A stretch of DNA of 64,000 bases, taken from positions 310,001-374,000 of the forward strand of contig JAGVVL010000021.1 of the NCBI GenBank assembly GCA_018287875.1, read 5' to 3'. The position numbers were made by a program, and so were the translations under genes. Positions within the stretch are counted from its first letter, which is position 1; the number at the start of each line of letters is the position of its first letter. Below, in pieces: positions 43,782 through 53,208 of this stretch. The stretch comes from Nigrospora sphaerica. Lineage: Eukaryota; Ascomycota; Sordariomycetes; Amphisphaeriales; Apiosporaceae. A model generated the notes under the pieces. That model was not told the DNA's origin. It was given only the letters and a program-made list of their open reading frames with translations, and made no database searches.

Positions 43782-44738
43782 CTAGACATCTTCCATATCT
43801 AGCTTATAATTCTCCGGGCCATCTAGATTGCCTGCTACTAGCGGCGGAATGATGGAGAGAAGCTCTTCGGCATGCGCTGCCGCTATCGCCGCGGCGTACG
43901 GCTGCCACCGCTTGTTCTTATGCGCGTCCGCATAGTCGCAGACCCCCCGCACCATTAGGCAGGGGAAGTTGTTCATCAGTCCGGCCGCCTCCATCTCGAA
44001 GCATAGCACACCACCTAGCTCCTAGCTGTACCGGTCGCGCGTCGGCCCGTCCCGCATCACCTGGTTGCCGGACGCGATCGTGCCGAAGAAGAGAACCGGG
44101 TTAGCGATTGGGCGTGGCTCCCTATCGACCACATCTTCCGGGCGGCATTTTGCACAGGTCGCCCCAGCCACATGCTCCGACGATACCGCGTAGAGATTGG
44201 GAAGAGAGTTGGACAGGTGGGTAAGGACCTGGGTCTTGCGCCGAAGGCTATTAGCGCGGAGCTTAGCCAGGGCGTTCAGGCTGCCTGTGCGCGCGATGCG
44301 ACCGTCCGGCCCCGTCTTCCCGAAATCGTACGGGACGACCCCGCCATGCTGGCCGGCCGGCTGGCTGATCACGACGTCGCCGAGCCGGATGTCGATGTCG
44401 TCGAGACGCGGGACGCCGGCACCGATGCCGGCGAGGACGCCGAAGCGCAGCGAAGGGAAGCTCTGTCGCATCTGGCTGGCGACCGTGGCGGCCTGGTGGG
44501 TGCCCATCTGGCCGGCCGGCAAGCAGGCGGCGACGACGTTGTGGACGCCGATCCGGCCGAAGGAGTAAAGGTTGGAGTCAGTCGGGCGGGAGGGGAGGTC
44601 GGCGAACTCCTCGTCCATCATCTCGGCGGCGGCGGCCAGCTCGACGGGCAGGGCGCAGACCCAGCCGACGGTGAAGTCGCGGGCGGGCACGGACTTGGTC
44701 GCCATCGCGCAGCGGGTCGGCGGTGGTGTGCGAAACAA
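43782..44738 (-). pseudogene. Nucleoside phosphorylase (PNP/UDP) domain gene with a nonsense codon
   Basis: In one frame: an ATG at 44738 or 44705, then DFTVGWVCALPVELAAAAEMMDEE, LYSFGRIGVHNVVAACLPAGQMGT, FGVLAGIGAGVPRL, DIRLGDVVISQP, GGVVPYDFGKT, then after an in-frame TAG (44022-44024) [36 protein letters not shown] and [10 protein letters not shown] to a stop at 43782. These are the classic PNP_UDP_1 landmarks of fungal N-terminal receptor domains, where the fold senses or cleaves a nucleoside. The stop falls just before the FEMEAAG nucleoside-binding motif. In fungi this domain is usually followed by NB-ARC or P-loop and repeats; here the frame ends right after it. So it is either the remnant of a PNP-type receptor or a stand-alone PNP gene with one stop. 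Confidence 0.85.
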
Positions 44739-46102
44739 CTGGCCGTGAACGGGATTCTGTCAGCCGGACGCGATGCTGGGTGGTAGGGGCAGGTCTGGCC
44801 CCGTGGCTCTTTACTTTTTACGTTACAGCTGTCGTATGTGAGGCTGGTGAACACATCATGAGGATGCCTCCACCTTACGGCTTCACATTACACTGGAATC
44901 TTCCCTGCTGGTAGATGAATTTGGAACATGGGCGCTTATCTGCTCCCTGGAGAGTGCAGGTGCGGGGTGTTGCTTAAGAAAGTGGCAAGGCTGACATAGC
45001 GGTGGCTGCAGCTACCCCAGCGAGGTAGACTCGGTATTAGCACAGTGAAAAGGCTCGTCTTTTCTTTTGCGGCTAGGCCTATATCAGCGGGTTGCGGACG
45101 AGATGGGCAGGTGACGTCGTCCAGCCCACTACGAGGGCAACGTTTCTGCTTGGCCTGACGCGGGTGCCTTGCATCAGCTCAGCCGTAACGCCTGGCTCTT
45201 CAACTTCTCTTTCGCAGTGTAGCTACCCTCCGCCCGCTTAAACGGTTATATCCGCCTCTTGCCTAGATAATCTGATAAATTTGACAGGACACACAATTGA
45301 TCAGCCCCGTAATTGACACAACCTGGGACAATAGGAGAGGATGTACCATTATTCTCATCCGCGGCATATGTATGTCAGCTCCATCAGCACCTATCCTTGT
45401 TAATCGTTCCGCTCCGGATATTGGCTATAAATTATGGCGCGATTCGATATGGCTCATGGACGGAACCAATTATAGACCAGAACTTTATCGGGTCCAAGTC
45501 TGTGATCTGGGATTCCGAATGGAGGCCTGTCCAGTGTCGGACGATCCTGAACCTTGGCATGTATAACTGTATGTTTCGTACAGAAACTCATTTACCTAGC
45601 ATCATTGGCGTAGGCGCGTAGCTTTAGCTACACAGCAAGTGGGGTCTTATGAACACAGTTGAGTCCTATACGAATCACTTCGAACCACATATACGTATAT
45701 GTTGTGCCACAATGGTTTGTTTTTCCTCAAGTATATTTGCTTTCTATAAGAGTGTATTATAAGATCTGTCGATAAAAGGTGGTGTAAGTTGGGCAGCCCA
45801 CCGCCAGGAACAACTCGTATGAAGTAAGGGTTAGAAGCATCCTCTTACGTTAGGAATAAGTCATAGTATAAGATATACAAGGCCAGAGGATGTAGAGGTA
45901 GCTACTGACTAGAAATAGGCCAATCACTCTAAACAAGTTGTTTTGTCTTTTGAGGTAAATTCGTCATTTGCTGGTCTAAATCAGGCGAGATATTGCATAC
46001 CCTGAAGTAGTGAACCCGTCTCTAAAGCTCCACAAACCACTGTTCTGCATGCTAAACTTAAACCTAAGGAAAAACTAGATCCCAACGGAAGATGCCATGC
46101 TG
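44739..46102. other. 1.4 kb without a supported gene
   Basis: Upstream flank of the PNP gene, then an AT-rich region (45250-46000) with no frames worth calling. Downstream flank of the recombinase gene at its right end. Confidence 0.4.
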
Positions 46103-48500
46103 CTAGATATGGGGCTGAAGCCGCACCCCATGAATGGTTTCCACATGATTCCGGAAATGATTCACATCTATGAGCTTGACGCCATCTTCGACACACTGGG
46201 GATGCTCGCAGAAGATTAGATTGTCTTGACCAAGCCTTTGCAACTCTTCCAAGTGCCTGTTGTTGAAATGCCTGTTCCTCGTAGCAGGCCGACCGTACTC
46301 AAATATTCTTTCCTCGTACGAAAGGCGAGCGTCGCCAATGCACCGTGGACACTGCGTAGCCAACATAAGCAAGGGGAACTCTTGTTCAGGGCGGGCCTGC
46401 TGGCTCGTTGGCTGACGCTTGGCTCGTTGTTGAAGCTCGACTCGTTTAGCAGTTTCTCGTCTGTGGCAAAGATCGACCATGAGGTTGCAAGCATGCGAAC
46501 GCAACTCCTGCATCTCTTCGAAAGTCGTGGTTTCTGGCTGGTTGCAAAGAAGCTCTGCTAAGCAAGAACGCTCCGGTATCTGGAGCTTGATTTCTGGTTG
46601 AATCAGTTCCTCTTCGCCTCCTGACTCACTTTCGATATCCCATGTTGGCCGGTTGTAGAAGTAGAATGAACGGTAGGACTCCTGGAGTTCTTTGTCACGT
46701 TGCGACCGTTTTGCTCGGATTCTTGTCGTGAGATCACGGATCTTTTGCTCGTTCACTTGGCCTTGGTATCGATACCGACCATTCTTGAGGGCCTCGCGTT
46801 CTCGCTCTAGTGCAGTGATCTTGGGGTCGGGGGGCAAGGCCTCCCTGACCTCGTCGGGGACCATATTCCGCTGGGCACGAGGGTCACGCGATAAACTGAC
46901 GTGAGTGAAAAGGCCTATCAGACTGTCTTCGCTTGGCTCGTCGATGAAGGCGTTTTGGATATCGAACTGCACGTTCTCATTGATATATGCGCTGTTAAAC
47001 GTGGCCCACTTCGGATCATGACGCATCATCTGGTCGCGTACAGCATCGGAAGCCTTGCCTGTGGGGAGTCAGTATCTGCACGCTAATGTTCCCACGAGTA
47101 ATTTACCATTAACAGCATTCGCAGCACCTCGACGAAAGGCCCGCGGCTCGAGCGCTTTCTCGAAACCGCAGTCGAGGCTCTGGCGTTTGAGATCGTCGCG
47201 AAGCTTGTGGTACTGGAGGGCCTCATCGATCGAAACATCCGATCCCTCGGAACGGCGGAAGATGGGTCGCTTCAGCCACTCCTTTTTCCATCGAAGAGGT
47301 GTGCATTTGACCGGGCCACGGTTTCTGACCTGGAATATGCGCTCTGCCGATGTGAGGCTCGGGGCGTGGAAAGCACCATCACAAAGAGCCAGGCTTATGA
47401 TCACGGTGATCCAACACAGAATGATCCTTCGGGTCATGGTGAAGTAGAATATCGTTCTGTGGTACGTTAGTAAGAATTTTAAAGCCAGAGAGAACCTGCT
47501 TACGGCTTTGGCTTGTGGTCGGCCTCTTTGTGGTGCACAAACTTGACGGACATGGCCAAGATGTCAAGCCCTGTGTCGGGATGTCGAATCACCATGAGGT
47601 TAATGTCCTCATAGCACAGCGCTTTCGGACGTCCACGATCTGCGGTCTCTCGTGTCAGAATACTCTCCAATATCCTGGAATCCTCGTCCAGCGCTTGTTC
47701 GTCCTCATCACATGGGCCATCCGGGTCCCTTGACGGAAACAAGTCTTCCCAGGAGCCATCCTTTGGCCGGGCTTTCTCATTGTTCACAAGCTCGCCTGGC
47801 CGAGCTCCTGTATAGGCGAGGCCCAGGTAGATGCCGAGTAGTTGGACGCGATGGCGCTCTGTTGGGAAGATGCCAGGATCGTAGGCAACGTTGAAAACTT
47901 GGAGGATCAGAAGATCATCGGAATTCAGAACTGGCTTGCCGTTGATATTCGAAGGGCGAAGCCCGAACTCACGCACCAGTGAAGCATCATGGAACTGAAG
48001 TTAATTTAGCAAAAGGAAAGTGGGGAGGGGGGCTCGATCCGTAGTACCTTGAGGATTTCCTTGTTGTCATTCGTGTCAATATAGCGACCATTCACGCTCG
48101 AGAACAGCTGCTTGAATTGTCGATAGTACTCCCACGATGTCCCCTGAGACTTGATCTTGCAAGTCTCGCACAAATAGTACAAGAAGCTCATGGCCATTGC
48201 GCGGTCGGCTTTTTCAATTGCGGGTTTCCAATGTCCAAGGTCGTGGGTCGCACAGAACCTAACAACCCGTTAGTATGGGGCCAAGTGAACCCAAAATGGA
48301 TAATACATGTACTTCTTCCATTTCTTTAATATACCTGCCACGTTCCGCTTCGTCTGGTCGGCCCATGCTGGCTGGAGGAATCGTTTTCTTTGCAACTGCT
48401 CACGAAGCGCACCGCGCTTCTGCAGGTTTGTTGGTTGGTTGGTTGGTTGTACTTGTTGTATCGGCCTGCCTACACCTATCGGCGGCGACCTTCCGTCACG
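46103..48500 (-). CDS. DUF3435 tyrosine recombinase (Starship captain family), N-terminus unresolved
   Basis: Five exons in one continuous frame: (48500)-48307, 48258-48048, 47994-47504, 47456-47107 and 47058-46103. Introns are 47-53 bp, all GT-AG, and the exon lengths sum to 734 codons. Order: helical SAM-like N-terminal part (LQPAWADQTKRN..ILKKWKKY), YRQFKQL, GIFPTERHRVQLLG, box I AYTGARPGEL with the catalytic Arg, LRWKKEWLKRPIFRR, PRAFRRGAANAVNG with the second Arg, MRHDPKWATFNSAYINENVQ with His and the candidate nucleophile Tyr, then EDSLIGLFTHVSLSRDPRA and a C-terminal Cys/His region (CPRC...CEHPQC...H-x3-H). No ATG precedes in frame before a stop at 48501, so a first exon is missing or the gene is 5'-truncated. 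The family drives transposition of giant Starship elements; some members are plain FluG-like genes. Confidence 0.85.
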
Positions 48501-50820
48501 TTAAAGAGCAATGAAGCTGTGAGTTAAAACAGCCTATATTTTCTACGTCTTCCGGAAGTAATGGGCATTAGAGTCTGCTCTAAGCACCATTTAAGCCGAA
48601 AGAGCATCCTGTATTACGCTACACGTTATTGCTTCGCGTCTTCCCTTCCTTTTTCCACCAAGTTCCTCGTAAGTTTCCTATGGAGTGTTTAAATAGAACA
48701 AATACAGAGAACATCACTTTACTTAAACCCGCCGCTGTGTAAAGACTCTTCGTCATCGATTCGATATAGAAGAGCGACTCGCCTTCTTAAACATGTGAGA
48801 AGTGCGACTGTGGTGGTCACAAGATCATAGTAGCGGCGCTTAGACGCTCCAAGAGGTGGGCAATGTGGGTAGTGCTAACATGCAGTACAGGGGAAAGCTT
48901 GGGGATCCCTTTGCGAGACACCAGTTTCAGCAACATCTCGATAAGCCACCTCGACCATCACTGGCCAGTATATGAACAATCCATAGGTTTCTTGCTGAGT
49001 CGGGTAGCTCCTTAGAAACGCGCCATATCTTTCATCTCATGAAGTTAGTCCTCTGTACTCAGACCAATCTTTCGCTGCCCAGAACGTTATAGCAGGTGGC
49101 CAGTCACTCCGCTAGACTGTCAGACAGTTCTATACCTTAAAGAACTATCTTCGGCGTTGTAATGGTGGTGTTATATTCACAAGGAGTTTAACACCACGCG
49201 CCGGACCCTGCCCCCTAACCTTGAGCAACAACTAGTCGATTGTGTGTTGCTGTAAGGCAAACTTAGCTGGGCTCCTCCTCACTCTCGTTTCTGCCTCTTC
49301 GCACAGAGGCTGGTTAGGACATCCAGCAGCAATTGCCGCCTCTAAAAGAAATGGCACAAGTATTTCTTCCATCGGAATCCCGACGTCAAGTCCATCAGAT
49401 TCACAAGGATTGGTGTCTTGCGGGTCAACGGTGCCTCACGTGCTAACATTGAGGAGTGTTTCGAGTGCCTTGGTCGCTTTGAGTTGGCTAAGGTGATGCT
49501 AGAGGACAGTTACAACATCGACGAGATTAGCAGCATGGCTGGCCTGGGTGGTAATACCCTATGTCATGCTTGCAGGAGATCGGAGGTATAGGTCAGATAA
49601 GGAATGTAGAAGTCGCCCCGAGCCTTCTAAGTGAGACCCGGACTGAAGACCTAGTTAAATACAGGTAGAGGAGTGGAGGGTACCCCTTGTAAGCCCTCTG
49701 GTCGCTGGTTGGTCAGGTCAGGTGACCTGCAGACCCTGAATCTCTACTTCAGGGGTCTCTTCAGCGCGACAACTCTTCTTTCAGAGTTCTGTCCATTGGA
49801 TGTCATACGGAGAACTTCGAGAGGCTGGACTGGAGGTTGGAGGCGATGCTGCTGCCGCCACAGCGAAGCCAGCGATTCCACATAGCCAAGCTATGCGATC
49901 CTGACAATAAGGAAGTTTTCACCGCAGTTCATCCCATCGTACCTGTAGCCACTGGGGCGCACGGGTCGTCTAACCTCTCTCCTCCTGGTGCATGTCCGCA
50001 ACATCACACACGGTCCCCCCGTGTCGCCTTTCTGGCAGCACAAAGGGTGCAGGCGGGCGCGCAGCATCGGACTATGATGGTCGGACAGGGTCCGCCGGTC
50101 AGGGAACTGGCCGTCGATCGGAAGGCAGCCGAGACGCCATCTTGGCGAAGGCTAAGGGTTTGGCCGCTGGGCAGGCGGGGTCGGTCTTGGAACTGTCCCG
50201 GACCATATCCGACGGACTTGGCGCAAAGTGCCTTGGCTCCGGAATTCTCGGCACAATTACCCCGAGGCTTCTCTCTCATTTTCTTAATTTATTGACTTCA
50301 CTGATTTAAGTATTCCCCGATGACCCCATGGCAGCCGAAACCCAGCATTGAATCAGAGCTGAAACGTGGACGGCAACTAGTAGGCCTCCCGTTGAATAGA
50401 ATGCCATATGCCACCCCTTCGTTTTTAATCTTCGTGTGTAAAGCGCCAAAGGTTATGGTACAAATTGAGACATTGAGGAAAGAGAGTCCATGATACAAAT
50501 TACCTTGTACCGGCTGAAGCTCGGTCATGGTATAAGTGGCACTCAGCAGAAGACGAGTGCGCGTGATGAATACAAAGTGCAGTGTCGTTTTGGTTAAGCT
50601 TGACGAATGGACCGGGTGTCTATGGCCTGCTCATGTACGCTGCACACTGGAGCTTCCATTCATACTGCCCGCTCAGCAGAGTTGCGTGACTTTAGAGGCA
50701 TGCCCGTGATAAAAGACGCGGCCGAAATTAGGATGCCCCTACTGGCATGTGAGTATATACAGCATGACCAGCAGGGCAACACCAAGTGATGTCGAGTGGG
50801 TGCCTTGGTAACGTAGCCAC
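48501..50820. other. 2.3 kb upstream of the recombinase, no gene supported
   Basis: Frames to 152 codons (49837-50295) show no motifs. A short palindromic stretch (CAGGTGACCTG) lies near 49714. If the recombinase is a captain, the element's 5' edge should be in this interval; I saw no clear terminal repeat. Confidence 0.4.
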
Positions 50821-51422
50821 TTACAATGGGATAAAGATCCACAGGAAGTCCAGGCTCGAACTATTAGCTACCATTGTGATCAGGACGACAATGTGCAGCG
50901 GTATCATCGCAAGGAGGAAGACATCAAAGGCGTGACGTCCCTGCGTAGTCAAGTCAGCCACCAGACTCGCCACGGCCTGGGAATCTTTTATCAAATCCAC
51001 CTTGCAGTGGTCGAATTGGGCAATAGTTAAGCACTCACTATCGTTACGTTACATATTTCCCTGGTACCTTCAACTGCGCCGATCCTGGCTAGGTAATAGG
51101 CAGTGGTCAAAGATTCAATAGTACCCATAGAAACGAAAAAGGCCGCATCCGAGCGTTCGATCGCCCCGGGTAGAGTATACAAGTAGACGGCGACGTGGAA
51201 GCTCAAAAGCGTCCACTGGGCTACCCGTCGTATTCGCCGTCGTTTATCAAACGTGTTCAGCGTCCAGGACCCCCAGTGAAGAGGCCTGGAGGCATCCACA
51301 AAGAAACGCGTTAGCACCGAGGACAAGCTCGGTCCTCCTAACGGTGGGACGGGATCGCTGTACATTGGCATTTGATGAGGCGGTGGACTGGGCTGCCGTG
51401 TCATGAAGGATTCAAACGCCAA
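50821..51422 (-). CDS. Small integral membrane protein, two exons
   Basis: Exons 51422-51039 and 51000-50821, with a 38-bp phase-0 intron (GTGAGT...CTGCAAG), give 187 residues. After a Pro-rich cytosolic-type N-terminus there are three or four hydrophobic segments: VAQWTLLSFHVAVYLYTL, AAFFVSMGTIESLTTAYYLA, AFDVFLLAMIPLHIVVLITMV and a short LDFLWIFIPL end. A Trp-rich, basic loop (HWGSWTLNTFDKRRRIRRVAQW) precedes the first. The start could also be the Met at 51404. Family unknown. Splice fit and hydrophobic pattern support a real gene; the intron is at the short end of the usual range. Confidence 0.6.
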
Positions 51423-51806
51423 TAAGTGTGTTCATGCGATGGGGAGACGTAAAGGAAAGTGTGATTTACTGGGAAATGAGTCTTTTTGTGGTGAGAGGCA
51501 CGTGATCATGCTGATCGTATCTCTCTTTGATTGTTTTGATTCAGCTTGCTGCCTAGAAATCCATGCTAATATTAAGCGAACCCCCGCTATGTGGTGGGGC
51601 CTCGGCTGTTGTTTTTAGTCGACCAGACGAACGTCGTATTCTGACTGCCCCATAGCCCCATGGTGCCCGGGCACGAGATGATTGGTAGGTCGTGGCGGTG
51701 GGCAAGAACGTCACGAAGTGGCAGGTCGACGACCGTGTCGGCAGTGGCTGGCATGGCGGCCATGACGGTGCCTGCGGCGCGTGCACCAAAGGCTTGTACC
51801 AGATTG
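51423..51806. other. Spacer between the membrane protein and LINE B
   Basis: No supported gene. A minus-strand frame (51587-51800) gives a protein-like stretch (AAGTVMAAMPATADTVVDLPLRDVL) that might be a fragment, family unknown. Confidence 0.35.
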
Positions 51807-51836
51807 TAACGAACGCTATACCTAAGTAATGCGATA
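51807..51836 (+). repeat. Dispersed short repeat, copy 2
   Basis: TAACGAACGCTATACCTAAGTA core identical to 1721-1742; the end is the left target-site copy of LINE B (51822-51836). Confidence 0.6.
51822..51836 (+). repeat. Left target-site duplication of LINE B
   Basis: CTAAGTAATGCGATA, repeated exactly at 57391-57405. Confidence 0.9.
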
Positions 51837-51865
51837 GGGCCAAGGCCTTTGACACACACCAAAAA

Positions 51866-53208
51866 TGGTATAACTACGTCGTCCCTAGGTGCCCGAGGGA
51901 GGTTCCCCAACTCTCCCTAAGTGAGGCTACCCTACAACCGATACCCGCGGTGGACGTGGCGGCGGAGGAGGCAGAGGCCCAGACGGGACTCAAGCCGAAG
52001 AGAGTCGCGTGCTCCACGAAGGGGCCTACGGAGGTAGGCTTCGTCACACTCATCGTCTCCTTCACCGAGAAGGTCCGGCCTTTCAAGCTCTTCGGCTCGT
52101 CAGTGATGGCCAGGCTTATCGATAAAGCCCCGGCCGTCCACAGACACGACCCAGGCTGCCAGGGCTAGCACTCTGGGCGCAACTGCGCTAGGGACCCCCG
52201 ATGCGTGACCTGCGGGGAGAAGACGCACGCGGGCCCCTGCCAACGACCCCCGAAGTGCGTTAACTGTCACGCACCACAGCCCGCAGACCACGAGGGCTGC
52301 CCCGCTAAGCCGGTACGGAAGAACGGCAAGATGGTGCACCCTACGAAAAAGCAGAGGGCGTCCTTCAGATCCGCCGGAGAACAGCTCTACAGGGCTGCCC
52401 ACCCCGAGCTGCTCGGTGATCGAACCCCCGAGACTACTCGACTAGCCAACCAGGCTGAAGCCCCTACCGTTCCTACCGTGCCTACAACCCCGAAGGGGTG
52501 CCCTGGGCAAGGCGTTAAACTGCATCCACCATAACTAAGTCGTCTTAGCGGACTTAGTTATAATGGTCGGCACCGACCTCGACTTCGACCTCGACTTCGA
52601 GCACAAGCTCACACGACATAACTCACCTGGTCACTATGACCTCGACACAACCACCTGGTCACTATTGACCCCGACGAGCCCACCGAGTCTCACGACCTCG
52701 ACGTACCATGCTTAGGCATGTACGACCCACCTACCACGGCCTCGACACTTTCACCGAGAACGGGCTCGCACGGAGGAGCTACGGATGCGGTTCGAACATC
52801 AGGTTGCCACTAGGCTAGATATGCGGGACATCACAATGCAATCTTTGTATATAGATGGACTCTCGCACGCCAAATGCCCCCTGGGAGGCGGGACATAGTC
52901 CCAACACGGCGATAATACTAAGAAGAAGAAGAAGAAGAAGAACCCCGAAGGGGGCAAGGGTCACAGCCTACGAAACGAATAACGGCTGCCCCGAGGGGCG
53001 GCCTTCCACCCCGACGCAGCCTACCATTTTCGCTGCAGGTTCCCCCCCCAGGGACCATGAGGGCGATATCGACCTAACCGATCTCCCGGACTCCCCGACG
53101 AAGGCCTTAGCAGAAATCCAACGTCGATCGACCCGTTGCAGGGCGCCTTCTAGCCGCCTACTCGACTCGCTACCTTCGCACGTTAATGAATTACTCGATA
53201 GCGAGTAG
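51866..53208 (+). pseudogene. LINE B ORF1 remnant (zinc-knuckle Gag-like)
   Basis: In one frame from TGG 51866: NYVVPRCPREVPQ, EKVRPFKLFGSS, then an in-frame TAG (52166-52168) inside the first Cys cluster (HDPGCQG then the stop, then HSGRNCARDPRC), and further knuckles (CVTCGEKTHAGPC, CVNCHAPQPADHEGC). These line up with LINE A ORF1. After TTPKG at 52498 a foreign 442-bp segment intervenes (52499-52940); the ORF1 C-terminus resumes with PKGARVTAYETN and ends at 53208, overlapping the ORF2 start (ATGAATTACTCG...). Confidence 0.88.
52499..52940 (+). mobile_element. 442-bp 3'-end fragment of another LINE inserted in LINE B
   Basis: Ends in seven AAG units, directly followed by ACCCCGAAGGGG. The same 13 bp (AACCCCGAAGGGG) stand at 52486-52498 and 52941-52953 as a target-site duplication. 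The last 110 bp before the tail match the 3' end of LINE A (GATATGCGGGA, GACTCTCGCACGCCA, ATGCCCCCTGGGAGGCGGGACAT, CCCAACACGGCGATAA). It is therefore a heavily 5'-truncated copy of a LINE A-type element, inserted in sense. Confidence 0.88.

Noticed and set aside
48501..49240. Candidate terminal repeats of a Starship
   Set aside because: I looked for an inverted or direct repeat upstream of the recombinase and saw none that I could pair with another site.
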